Positions 5,423-13,665 of a stretch of DNA of 16,279 nucleotides are shown one piece after another. The notes beneath the pieces were generated by a model. It saw only the letters and a program-made list of their open reading frames with translations, was not told the origin of the DNA and searched no databases. This DNA is from Limisphaerales bacterium (lineage in GTDB: Bacteria; Verrucomicrobiota; Verrucomicrobiia; Limisphaerales; UBA11358): assembly GCA_003455565.1 (NCBI GenBank), contig DMQW01000308.1, positions 1 to 16,279 of the forward strand. Reading direction: 5' to 3'. The number at the start of each line of letters is the position of its first letter. Position 1 is the first letter of the stretch. A program made the translations under genes and the position numbers.

Positions 5423-7927
5423 CTACTGGTTCTCCTTCGAGACTTTCGGTTCAGCCCAGTCTGCTTGCGCGCGATTCCTTCTGCCGCCCGCGCCAGTGGT
5501 CCGAAGTATGAGTTTGTTGACTCCGGCGATTTTGACAGTAACGGATTTTGGTTCATCCGATTGCTTTAACGTGCCGCTGCGCCAGAGTTCCTGGCCGTCG
5601 CCGATGACCAGAAATTCTGTAGTCGCATTGGTGCTTGAACTCGCATCCAATCCCGCCAGCGCTGAGAAATTGTCATAGAGTCCATGAAGCTCAAACTCAA
5701 TCTCAGAGCCGGCAAATGAGTTCAAGCCGCGTTCGTAGTGCTTCTCGCCAAGCATGAGTTGTGTTCCCGAAAGCATTTCGTCCGCTTCAAAACCCCGCCA
5801 GCGTCCGGTGGAACGAAGCGGCTCAATTTGCGTAAGCGACATTTGTGCAGGGATCATGGAAGCCAAAGTGAACTTTGCCTCGGCACTTCTTGGGCTTTCC
5901 CGACCATCTTCCCAAACGGTCTTCACTTGGGCGGTGTAGTTTGAATTCGGATTCAGTCCGCGGATCGGGAATCTCGCCGTCGGTGTGTAGCCAAGCAAAT
6001 TGCCATCGAGATACGCCTGGTAGCCGACGTTCAGGTAGTATTGCTCGCGCCAAATCAGATTGACGCCATCAAGGCCAACGCGCTCGACCGACAGGTTGGC
6101 TGGCTCGCTGGGCGGAAAGTGGTAGAGATCCGCCGGCTCGAATTGCACTTCCCATTTCGCCTCCGTGGTTGTCGGCGAACTGATCTGCACGACCGCCCAT
6201 CCCTGGTGATTAAAAGTTTTTACCGGCAGATCGCCGGAGGCGGTATGCGCCGTCGCTTGTTTGACGATGTAATTGGTTCCGCGAGGAAACGCAAAGCGCA
6301 GTTCGTAAGGATCGTTCTTGATGACTTTGCTGGTTCCGCGGAACGTGTCGCCGGTTTCATTTTGGCCAAGAGCGGTCAAGTCCACCCAGCCTTGCGTGAT
6401 GTGGCGGCTGGTGGAGATCAACTGGATTTGATCCGTGCCCGGCAGCAAAGTTAACACGCGGCAACTGGTCGGTGCTACGTCAACGATCATTCCTTCCGAC
6501 CATGCGCCGAGATATTCCTTGTTCCAAAAATCGAAGACGTGAACGGGCTTGTCCGTCGGCAGGCCAAGTTCCTTCCAGTTCAAACGGGTGTGTTCGGTTT
6601 TTTCCGTGCCGAAATTGAACACGCCCACCACGTCGTAGTGACGGCCAAGGTGGTTGACCTTCAAATCCCAAATGCGCTTGTCCCGTTCGCTGGGAAAAAG
6701 GTCGAGCGGACGAATATCCGTCGCTGGATAGACACGCCGCATCAACTCGACCCGTTCTTCCGACAAATCCATCAGGCGATCACTGGACATCAACGCCTGG
6801 CCGGTGAGACCTTGGAGCGTTGCCCAAACACGAGCCTGATCGAGCGACAATGGAGAACGCACGAGCATGACATCCGGATCGGAATACCAAGCGATGTTGT
6901 GCAAGTAGTAGTATTGCATCGTGGGCCGAAGTGCGACCTGAAATCCGCCCCAACCCAGCACAATGTCGCCGCCGGTTCGCGAACCGTTCATGATCCCCGC
7001 GCCTTCCAGCGGAGTGCCCCAGCAGCCGAGCAGGTAGCGATCCGGTCCGATGGCCGAGCGGATGCTTTCCAGCGTTTTGCGATACAACCCAACCGCGTCA
7101 TCGGAGGGATTTTTCATGAACTGTTTTTTGGCGCGGTATTCGTCCACGACAATCGGCTGGCCGTCAATTTTGAAATACTCGTAACCCCAACCCGCCAGTT
7201 TGGTGAACAGGTCTTTCATATACGCGAGCGATTCCGGCGTTGTCGGATCAACGAGGAATCTACCTTCCCAAGTGTCCGAAGCGGTTGTGCCATCAGGCTT
7301 CAGTAGAAAAATGTTCGGGCTGTTGCTGACGACGTTGGGATTGCTTTGGCCGTGAGGCGCGAGCCAGAGGCCCGGTGTAAGTCCAAGTGATTTTATGTGA
7401 GCCGCAAGATCTGTCATGCCATCGGGAAAGCGCTGGGGATTGCCCGTTGTCCAGTCGCGTCCGCCGTTTCGACCGCCCGAACCTTGCCAGCCGTCGTCAA
7501 TCTGGACGTATTGCGCGCCATAGTCCTTGAGATTTTCCGCGATCCATTGGGCGTTGCGCTTCACTTCGATTTCGTTGATGCGATTGTAGTAATAATACCA
7601 GGTACACCAGCCAGAAGGCGGCAAAGGAAAGCGTGATTTGTCCAGCGGCTGATATTGTTTCACGCCCAGAACATCGCGATAATAATTCGATTTGACACTG
7701 CCGCCTTTCAATGTTACTTCGTCCTTGACCGGATTGAAAACGCCATCGGCGATGGGAGTTTCGACATCACCCAGTGTCATGACAAACAAGTCCGGGTTGG
7801 AGCTGTCCTGAATCCGGCAGGGAATGGAATGGGGCCAGGCGCCGGTGGCGTCCGCCGGAGGTTGCGCCCCAAACGCGTTATGGAGCAGGCTTGATAGTAT
7901 TGTTAGAAGACAAACAGTGCGTTTCAT
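5423..7927 (-). CDS. Secreted alpha-galactosidase-like glycoside hydrolase (clan GH-D, GH27/GH36) with fibronectin-like and NPCBM domains
   Basis: The protein is 834 residues from ATG at 7925-7927, chosen because MKRTVCLLTILSSLLHNAFG forms a signal peptide; an in-frame ATG 24 codons upstream only adds a charged leader. After a short N-terminal region comes a clan GH-D barrel. PSGWCTWYYYYN (about 104-115) opens it, QIDDGWQ lies near 142-148, YFKIDGQ has the nucleophile aspartate near D255, and SRTGGDIV has the acid/base aspartate near D321. A C-terminal beta domain follows. Residues of about 608-688 look fibronectin type III-like, and about 706-829 (ERGLNSFAGSEIEFEL onward) resemble an NPCBM carbohydrate-binding module. 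The likely reaction is removal of terminal alpha-galactose from plant oligo- or polysaccharides outside the cytoplasm. Beta-L-arabinopyranosidase or another clan GH-D activity is possible. It faces the M24 peptidase gene across a divergent promoter region. Confidence 0.85.
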   Translation of the reverse strand: MKRTVCLLTILSSLLHNAFGAQPPADATGAWPHSIPCRIQDSSNPDLFVMTLGDVETPIADGVFNPVKDEVTLKGGSVKSNYYRDVLGVKQYQPLDKSRFPLPPSGWCTWYYYYNRINEIEVKRNAQWIAENLKDYGAQYVQIDDGWQGSGGRNGGRDWTTGNPQRFPDGMTDLAAHIKSLGLTPGLWLAPHGQSNPNVVSNSPNIFLLKPDGTTASDTWEGRFLVDPTTPESLAYMKDLFTKLAGWGYEYFKIDGQPIVVDEYRAKKQFMKNPSDDAVGLYRKTLESIRSAIGPDRYLLGCWGTPLEGAGIMNGSRTGGDIVLGWGGFQVALRPTMQYYYLHNIAWYSDPDVMLVRSPLSLDQARVWATLQGLTGQALMSSDRLMDLSEERVELMRRVYPATDIRPLDLFPSERDKRIWDLKVNHLGRHYDVVGVFNFGTEKTEHTRLNWKELGLPTDKPVHVFDFWNKEYLGAWSEGMIVDVAPTSCRVLTLLPGTDQIQLISTSRHITQGWVDLTALGQNETGDTFRGTSKVIKNDPYELRFAFPRGTNYIVKQATAHTASGDLPVKTFNHQGWAVVQISSPTTTEAKWEVQFEPADLYHFPPSEPANLSVERVGLDGVNLIWREQYYLNVGYQAYLDGNLLGYTPTARFPIRGLNPNSNYTAQVKTVWEDGRESPRSAEAKFTLASMIPAQMSLTQIEPLRSTGRWRGFEADEMLSGTQLMLGEKHYERGLNSFAGSEIEFELHGLYDNFSALAGLDASSSTNATTEFLVIGDGQELWRSGTLKQSDEPKSVTVKIAGVNKLILRTTGAGGRRNRAQADWAEPKVSKENQ

Positions 7928-8204
7928 TGAGTCATTTCGAGTTATGCGCCGGAACCTCAAGCTCGCGTCGGAACTTGGGCGTGCGCGCATATTACGCACA
8001 AGTCCGCATAAAAGGAACGTGTTCAGGTGATATTAGATATGTATGTGTGTGTTTAATATATTGGCGGTTGCTTGTGTTTACGGCTGAATAGGCTTGCATA
8101 AAAAACACAACGAATGAACCCATGCAGGCAAAGCCGGTTGCCCGCGATAAAATAATTTTTTAGATTGGAAATTCAAAATTGCATCATAGCAAAAGGAACG
8201 TAAC
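7928..8204. promoter_or_regulatory. Divergent intergenic region, likely promoters for both flanking genes
   Basis: These 277 bases lie between the reverse-strand glycosidase and the forward M24 peptidase gene. The central part, about 8020-8170, is clearly more AT-rich than the surrounding genes, as expected of promoter DNA. GTGCG at 7981-7985 is complementary to CGCAC at 7995-7999, a weak palindrome that could be an operator on the glycosidase side. No convincing -35/-10 pair was identified on either strand. Confidence 0.4.
8191..8197 (+). promoter_or_regulatory. Ribosome binding site for the GTG start at 8205
   Basis: AAAAGGA ends seven bases before GTG 8205. It supports this non-ATG start, and the first residues after it match the expected N-terminus of the peptidase. 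Confidence 0.6.
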
Positions 8205-9569
8205 GTGCGTCACGAACTGATTGACCCTCAACTTGGTATCTTTAACCGCGAACGGCTGAAGCGGGCGCTTCTGCCGGATTCCCTGGCCGTCATTAATGCC
8301 AACGACGTGTTGCCCACCAATGGCGACGGAACCTTGGCGATGGTTCCCAACTCGGATTTGTTTTATCTCACCGGCATCGAGCAAGAGCAAACCATCCTGC
8401 TCCTTTATCCGAATGCCGATGACGAAAAGCATCGTGAACTATTGTTCATCCGTGAGCCAACTGCGGAGGACGAACTTTGGGAGGGACATAAACTTACAAA
8501 GGAAGAAGCTCGGGCAATCACCGGCATTGAGCACATCCATTGGCTCTCGGAATTTCCCCGCTTGTTCCATCACCTTATGTGCGAGTGCGAGCATGTCTAT
8601 TTGAACAGCAATGAACATTACCGCGCTGTGATTGAAGTTCAGAGTCGCGATGCGCGTTTCGTCGCGGACACGTTGCGCCGCTATCCGTTGCACAATTACC
8701 ACCGGCTGGCGTCGCTAATGCGCCGGTTGCGCACCGTTAAATCCGACTCCGAAGTCGCCTTGATTCGCAAAGCGTGCGAATTCACCGCCGCAGGATTTAT
8801 GCGCGTGCTCAAGTTCACAAAACCCGGTGTGCGCGAAACCGAAGTGGAAGCCGAGTTTGCCCACGAATTCATCCGGCACGGAAGCCAGTTCGCTTATCTA
8901 CCGATCATTGCCACGGGACTCAACGCCTGCTGCCTACATTACGTCACCAACTCGGCGGTATGCCGCAACGGCGATTTATTATTGCTCGACGTGGCGGCTG
9001 CTTACGCCAACTATAACGCCGACATGACCCGCACCATCCCGGTGAGCGGTCGCTTCACTGGCCGCCAGAAACAGGTTTACAATGCGGTGCTACGCGTGTT
9101 GCGCCAATCCATCCAAAGCCTGGTGCCGGGCAAAAAAACCGCGGAGTGGCAGAAGGAAGTTGAACAAATGATCGAAAAGGAACTGGTGGATCTGGGATTG
9201 CTGACGCGGCGCGAAATTAACCGGCAGAACCCGGACAAACCGGCCTTTAAAAAGTATTTTATGCACGGTGCCGGTCATCCGATTGGCTTGGGCGTTCACG
9301 ATGTGACCAACACGCTCGAACCGATGCAACCTGGATGGGTGATGACCGTTGAACCCGCCATCTATATCCGCGAGGAAGGATTTGCCGTGCGTTTGGAGAA
9401 TAATATTCTGATCACTGAAAAAGGCCCGGTGGATCTGACGGCCGGGGTTCCGATCGAAGCCGATGAAATTGAAGAATGGATGAAGTTCCAGCCGAAACCT
9501 CTTTTTTTGAACGGTAAAAAACATGAACCGGTTCGAGTCAGGCAGGGAATAGACCTGATCAAGAGTTGA
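8205..9569 (+). CDS. pepP: Xaa-Pro aminopeptidase (aminopeptidase P, M24B family)
   Basis: This 454-residue protein has no signal peptide and should be a cytoplasmic dimanganese enzyme that removes the N-terminal residue of peptides with proline in position 2. Residues 1-170 form the N-terminal creatinase-like domain, including NSDLFYLTG. The C-terminal pita-bread domain carries all metal ligands: D262 in LLLDVAAAYANY, D273 in NADMTRT, H358 in HGAGHPIGLGVHD, E383 in TVEPAIYI and E398 in RLENNILIT. H245 in LHYVTNSA matches the conserved active-site histidine. The length is close to E. coli PepP. The GTG start follows a clear ribosome site. Its neighbours are extracellular hydrolases, so it may finish proline-containing peptides, but no operon partner is evident; the next gene starts 138 bases downstream with no clear ribosome site. 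Confidence 0.9.
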   Translation: MRHELIDPQLGIFNRERLKRALLPDSLAVINANDVLPTNGDGTLAMVPNSDLFYLTGIEQEQTILLLYPNADDEKHRELLFIREPTAEDELWEGHKLTKEEARAITGIEHIHWLSEFPRLFHHLMCECEHVYLNSNEHYRAVIEVQSRDARFVADTLRRYPLHNYHRLASLMRRLRTVKSDSEVALIRKACEFTAAGFMRVLKFTKPGVRETEVEAEFAHEFIRHGSQFAYLPIIATGLNACCLHYVTNSAVCRNGDLLLLDVAAAYANYNADMTRTIPVSGRFTGRQKQVYNAVLRVLRQSIQSLVPGKKTAEWQKEVEQMIEKELVDLGLLTRREINRQNPDKPAFKKYFMHGAGHPIGLGVHDVTNTLEPMQPGWVMTVEPAIYIREEGFAVRLENNILITEKGPVDLTAGVPIEADEIEEWMKFQPKPLFLNGKKHEPVRVRQGIDLIKS

Positions 9570-9707
9570 CCGTGCGGCAGACAAGGCAAGGTGCAACAAA
9601 ATGGCAAGCGTGACACGGGCCAGTTGGGATTCCAATCAGAAAAATGCCAGCGGTTATCTTCGCCCCAGGCTTGCAAAGTTGGCGCGTTTGATGCAGCGGT
9701 TTTTAGT

Positions 9708-10589
9708 ATGAATAAACTCACATTGATTGCGACTGCGATTTCGGCGCTGGCCATTGTCGGGGCAAACAGCAGCGTTGCCGTCGGTAATGAATCGGACAAC
9801 GAAGCCAAACCTAAAATCATTATTCTGGATCCGCCGGAACAAGACTTTTTTGCCAAGGAACTCATTTTTCACGGCATTCCCGTCAAGGCACCCGAGGTGG
9901 TGGCGGACGCGGCGGTGTATGCGGCCTACGACCGGCTGTCCATGATGTTCGCCCACCTTCTCACCAAACAGCCGATGCTGATTTCCAATCTGGTGGCGGC
10001 GGGCGCTGAACTGCACATCATTGGTCGCGACCAGGTCACCACCGATCTTCCCGAATGGCGGCACGACAAAGGCAAACCACTGGCCGAATACAACGGCCTG
10101 ACCAGGGACCAACGGACCCGCGGCATGGGTGGATTGCTGACTTCCTGCGGCGAAGAAAATCTTTTGAAGCTGGAGAAGGATCATTACAACGGACGCGACG
10201 TTTGTGTGCACGAGTTCTCCCATAGCATTCGCAACTATGGAATTCCTCGCGACGTTCGTGCCCGGTTCGATGAGCAATACAGAAATTCACTAGCTAAAGG
10301 GTTTTGGGGAAAATCTTACGCGGGGTCCAACCCGGACGAATTTTTCGCCGAGTTGACGATGTGGTATTTCGGCACGCACGGCGACTTGCACATGACCGGC
10401 CCGAAGCCGGAGAACGGTCCCGAGGGTCTCAAAAAATATGACCCGGAAGCTTACGCACTCATGGATGAGTTTTATAGTGGACGCATAAAAATTCCAAAAG
10501 TGAAGCCGCGCCGGCGTTTTAATCGTGAAGAAAATGGCACCACCCGACCAGCCACGAATGCGCCCTCTGCAACCCAGGAGCAAAAATAA
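9708..10589 (+). CDS. Secreted zinc metallopeptidase-like protein (HEFSH; lethal factor/Pro-Pro endopeptidase-like)
   Basis: This 293-residue protein starts with a signal peptide (MNKLTLIATAISALAIVGAN), which is why ATG 9708 is preferred over the in-frame ATG at 9591. The only strong motif is HEFSH at about residues 168-172, an HExxH zinc site. NPDEFFAELTMWYFG follows about 40 residues later, with E215 well placed as a third zinc ligand. This spacing and the F-F-A-E wording recall the anthrax lethal factor/Pro-Pro endopeptidase (M34-type) gluzincins; this is pattern recognition, not a search result. Before it, PKIIILDPPEQDFFAKE and VYAAYDRL form an N-terminal region I cannot name. The tail from about 265 is basic then polar and probably disordered. 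It lies 7 bases upstream of the GH51 gene, so the two are likely co-transcribed. The substrate is unknown. Confidence 0.65.
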   Translation: MNKLTLIATAISALAIVGANSSVAVGNESDNEAKPKIIILDPPEQDFFAKELIFHGIPVKAPEVVADAAVYAAYDRLSMMFAHLLTKQPMLISNLVAAGAELHIIGRDQVTTDLPEWRHDKGKPLAEYNGLTRDQRTRGMGGLLTSCGEENLLKLEKDHYNGRDVCVHEFSHSIRNYGIPRDVRARFDEQYRNSLAKGFWGKSYAGSNPDEFFAELTMWYFGTHGDLHMTGPKPENGPEGLKKYDPEAYALMDEFYSGRIKIPKVKPRRRFNREENGTTRPATNAPSATQEQK

Positions 10590-10596
10590 ATTGACC

Positions 10597-13125
10597 ATGA
10601 AACTTGCATCCCGTCTGTTCGCATTCGCGTTGGCGACCTGCGGCGCTTCGATTCGTGCGGACACAGCGGCCATCAATATTGATGCAACCAAACCGGGTCC
10701 CGAAATCAATCCGCACATGTATGGAATTTTTTTGGAGGAGATCAACACGGGAGTTGACGGCGGCCTTTATGCGGAATTGATTCGCAATCGCGGATTTGAA
10801 GACGCCAAGGCACCCGAAGGATTTTCGTTCACCAATGGTCATTGGGACAACGGTCGCGGCTATATCATCCCCTACCATTTTGAGGTGGATAAAAGCCTGC
10901 CTTACTGGTCGCTCGTAAAGGAAGGTGGCGCGCAAGGTTCAATGTCGCTGGACATGAACAATCCGTTGAATCCTGCTACGCCGCGTTCATGCCGGCTGGA
11001 AATTCAAGATGCTTCCTCCGGTCGGATCGGAATTGCCAACGAAGGTTATTGGGGCATTGGCGTGAAGGAAGGCGAGCAATACGTGCTGTCATTCTGGGCG
11101 CGCGGCAATGCGGAGTTCGCTGGGCCGCTCGTGGCAACTTTGGAAAGCGCCGGGAGCGAACCCGTGAGCGATGCGGTGACAATCAAGAAAATAGACGAGC
11201 AGTGGAAACATTACACGGCAACTCTCACGGCAAAAAAAACTGATCCCCAGGCAAAGTTCATCCTCACTGCCGGATCTAAAGGGACGGTTTGGTTTGACGT
11301 CGTGTCGCTATTCCCAAAGAAGACTTTCAAGAGCCATCCGAACGGTCTTCGCCCGGAAATCGCGCAGATGATTGCGGACTTGAAGCCGGGGTTTGTCCGT
11401 TTCCCGGGCGGATGTGTTGTGGAAGGCGCCACGCCGGAGAACGCCTACGATTGGAAAAAAAGCATCGGCCCGATCGAACAACGCGAGGAGATCTGGAACG
11501 TGTGGGATTACCGCCGCACTCACGGCATGGGATTTTACGAGTACCTGCAATTTTGCGAGGACATCGGTGCGGAGCCGATGTACGTTGGCTTCGCCGGCCA
11601 AACTTGCATTTATCGCCATTCGACCAATGTTCCAATTTCCGAAATGCAACCGATTGAGGACAGCTTCCTTGATGCGTTGGAATTTGCGAACGGCCCGGCG
11701 AATTCCAAGTGGGGTAAACTGCGCGTGGCGGCCGGGCATCAGGCATCCTTCAATGTGAAGCTGCTGGAAATCGGCAATGAAAATGTCGGGCGCGAATACG
11801 AAGACCGTTATGCGTTGATCTATCCTTTGGTGAAGGCCAAATATCCGGAGCTTACCACGCTGGCCAATGTTCCGCTGCGCCGCTCACCCGTTGAAATGGT
11901 TGACGAACATTATTACAACAGTCCGCGCTGGTTCATTAACAACTTTCACATGTATGACCGGCGCGACCGAAAATCGCCGCCGGTTTACATTGCCGAAGTT
12001 GCGGTCACTTCGCAGGAGGGCGGCCGGGACAAAGGCAACTTGACATCAGCACTGGCCGAGGGGGTTTTCCTCATGGGCGCGGAATGCAACGCGGACGTGG
12101 TGCGCATGGTTTCTTATGCACCGCTGCTGGCGAACGTTCACGGACGGACGGAACTCGCGGGCGCGCCTCCACCGTGGCACGGCATGATTTATTTCGACAG
12201 CTCGCGCGTCTTCGGCACGGCGTCGTATTACCTCTGGAAATTGTTTGCCGAAAATCGTCTGAGCCGCACGTTGAAGACCGACGTTACCTTGCCCGCAAAT
12301 GAGAACTTTAAAGTCGCGGGTCAAATTGGCCTGGGCACTTGGGACACGAGCGCAGAGTTCAAGGACGTGCGCGTCGAGAAAAACGGGCAGGCGCAATACA
12401 CGTCGGACTTCACCCGAAACGCGGAAGGCTGGCAGAGCGCCGGTCGGCGCGGCGGCGGACAATGGGCGGTGACAAATGGCGTTTATCGCCAAAATCAACC
12501 AGGCAGAGCTTCCAGTTATTCCGGTGACGAGAGTTGGTCAGATTACACGCTCACCCTAAAAGCGCGCAAGCTTGGCGGCGGTGAAGGGTTTCTCATCATG
12601 TTCGGTCGCAAAGGTGGTGACATGTATTGGTGGAACCTCGGCGGTTGGGGCAACACTCGCCATGCGATCGAACACAGTGTCCAAGGCGCGCAAACTCCAG
12701 TCGGTGCACAAGCCGAGGGGCGAATCGAAACCGACCATTGGTACGACATCAAAGTCGAACTCAACGGAAATCGCATTCGTTGTTATCTCGACGGCCAGTT
12801 GATTCATGACGAAACTGCGCAGCCCACCAGCAACTTGTTTGCAGTCGCGGGTCGTGACGACCAGAACGAGGACATTGTGGTCAAGGTGATCAACACATCG
12901 TCACAGGCGTATAGCACCATGCTGAACATTGATGGAGTTACCTCCATGGCAACGGAAGCCCAAGTCACTCTTCTCACGTCAGCCAGCACTTCCGACAACA
13001 ATTCGCTGGAGAGTCCCACCAAGGTCGTGCCTGAAACAACACATCTCACAATTTTAGGATCGGAATTTCCCCATTCATTTCCAGCAAATTCGCTGACAGT
13101 ATTAAGACTGAAGGGGGAAAAATGA
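10597..13125 (+). CDS. Secreted GH51 alpha-L-arabinofuranosidase with N-terminal and inserted beta-sandwich domains
   Basis: The protein is 842 residues from ATG 10597, chosen because MKLASRLFAFALATCGASIRA is a signal peptide; an earlier in-frame ATG at 10525 lies inside the upstream gene. NPHMYGIFLEEIN and GLYAELIRNRGFE (about 38-69) open the catalytic region. Residues of about 110-245 resemble a carbohydrate-binding sandwich. FVRFPGGCVVEG (about 266-277), then EIGNEN with the acid/base E395 and YIAEVAVTS with the nucleophile E467, define GH51. The C-terminal beta domain is split: residues of about 567-744, with FKDVRVEKNG, WSDYTLTLKARK and IRCYLDG, look like a concanavalin-like sandwich, after which the arabinofuranosidase C-domain resumes at LFAVAGRDDQNEDIVVKVIN. 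It should release L-arabinofuranose from arabinan or arabinoxylan outside the cytoplasm. Seven bases separate it from the zincin gene. Confidence 0.9.
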   Translation: MKLASRLFAFALATCGASIRADTAAINIDATKPGPEINPHMYGIFLEEINTGVDGGLYAELIRNRGFEDAKAPEGFSFTNGHWDNGRGYIIPYHFEVDKSLPYWSLVKEGGAQGSMSLDMNNPLNPATPRSCRLEIQDASSGRIGIANEGYWGIGVKEGEQYVLSFWARGNAEFAGPLVATLESAGSEPVSDAVTIKKIDEQWKHYTATLTAKKTDPQAKFILTAGSKGTVWFDVVSLFPKKTFKSHPNGLRPEIAQMIADLKPGFVRFPGGCVVEGATPENAYDWKKSIGPIEQREEIWNVWDYRRTHGMGFYEYLQFCEDIGAEPMYVGFAGQTCIYRHSTNVPISEMQPIEDSFLDALEFANGPANSKWGKLRVAAGHQASFNVKLLEIGNENVGREYEDRYALIYPLVKAKYPELTTLANVPLRRSPVEMVDEHYYNSPRWFINNFHMYDRRDRKSPPVYIAEVAVTSQEGGRDKGNLTSALAEGVFLMGAECNADVVRMVSYAPLLANVHGRTELAGAPPPWHGMIYFDSSRVFGTASYYLWKLFAENRLSRTLKTDVTLPANENFKVAGQIGLGTWDTSAEFKDVRVEKNGQAQYTSDFTRNAEGWQSAGRRGGGQWAVTNGVYRQNQPGRASSYSGDESWSDYTLTLKARKLGGGEGFLIMFGRKGGDMYWWNLGGWGNTRHAIEHSVQGAQTPVGAQAEGRIETDHWYDIKVELNGNRIRCYLDGQLIHDETAQPTSNLFAVAGRDDQNEDIVVKVINTSSQAYSTMLNIDGVTSMATEAQVTLLTSASTSDNNSLESPTKVVPETTHLTILGSEFPHSFPANSLTVLRLKGEK

Positions 13126-13222
13126 GAAAGCAAGCCGTTGCCGCCCATCATTTGCTCAACCAAATCTGAATTTGCCCTTTGGGGACGGCCTACACTGGTA
13201 TTTTGGGATTGCTCAATAGGTA

Positions 13223-13250
13223 TTGATTAGGTTGGAAGTTGTGTTAAAGT
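13223..13250 (+). promoter_or_regulatory. Possible promoter of the IS1 transposase
   Basis: TTGATT at 13223-13228 and TAAAGT at 13245-13250 are 16 bases apart and lie just before ATG 13257. The elements match the sigma-70 consensus only partly, and the start codon would be very close to the transcript start. Confidence 0.25.
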
Positions 13251-13256
13251 GCGGGG

Positions 13257-13518
13257 ATGAAATGCCAACCTTGCGGGAGTGAAGCGGTGGTGAAAAACGG
13301 TGGTAGCCGCCACGGGCGGCAACGCTGGCTGTGCCGGGCGTGCGGCAAGACCAGCGGCGAGCGGGACCAGCGCCGGGTGGCGCCGGCCAAGCGGGCCAGC
13401 GCCTTGGCGCACTACCTTGAGGGCGTGGGCCTGCGGGCGACCGAACGGCTGGTGGGGATGAGTCATAACGCCGTGATGAACTGGGTGCTGGAGGAGGTGG
13501 CGGGCAAGGTGTTGGCCC
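13257..13518 (+). pseudogene. IS1-family transposase, N-terminal half (zinc finger and helix-turn-helix)
   Basis: Eighty-seven codons remain before the IS21 insertion. CQPC (C3, C6) and CRAC (C26, C29) form the four-cysteine zinc ribbon of InsA-type proteins. GVGLRATERLVGMSHNAVMN, around residues 57-76, is the helix-turn-helix. The frame then reads into IS21 terminal DNA and stops at 13557-13559. Joining 13257-13518 to 16011 onward gives KVLA-HVKPDEVEW in one frame, so the original gene was a single zinc finger-HTH-DDE ORF rather than the classical insA/insB' frameshifted pair. Confidence 0.85.
13511..13518. repeat. Left target-site duplication of the IS21-family element
   Basis: GTTGGCCC here is repeated exactly at 16003-16010 on the far side of the element. 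The last C could belong to the element instead, making the duplication 7 bases. Either length fits the 4-8 base duplications of the IS21 family. Confidence 0.8.
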
Positions 13519-13524
13519 CGTCAA

Positions 13525-13567
13525 CGACAATTATAATTCCCCATTGGCGACAGGAGTAATTCCCCAG
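13525..13567 (+). repeat. Left-end paired terminal repeats of the IS21 element
   Basis: Two related units follow each other: CGACAATTATAATTCCCCA (13525-13543) and a CGACAGGAGTAATTTCCCCA unit (13548-13567). IS21-family ends carry such multiple repeats as transposase binding sites. Inverted partners lie at 15954-15995. Confidence 0.75.
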
Positions 13568-13594
13568 TGGGCATGAGTTCTTGAGGGGATGCCC

Positions 13595-13653
13595 TGGCTG
13601 GTGGAGTGGAGTCAGGAGGGCGTAGCCCGACTGACGAAACGGAACCAGCCAGG
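13595..13653. repeat. Nested hairpin just downstream of istB
   Basis: This 59-base symmetric structure has three successive perfectly paired stems: CTGGCTGGT/ACCAGCCAG, GTCAG/CTGAC and GGGC/GCCC. They are separated by 8-base and 2-base symmetric internal loops, with a 3-base loop (GTA) at the tip. On the reverse strand it begins 12 bases after the istB stop. There is no T-run for an intrinsic terminator. A smaller GGGCAT/ATGCCC pair (13570-13575 with 13590-13595) adjoins it. Confidence 0.7.
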
Positions 13654-13665
13654 GGCGGTGTCGCC

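Noticed and set aside
6539..7306. 255-codon forward open frame inside the glycosidase gene
   Set aside because: It is antisense to the catalytic barrel with DDGW, the nucleophile and the acid/base motifs. No recognisable domain or ribosome site.
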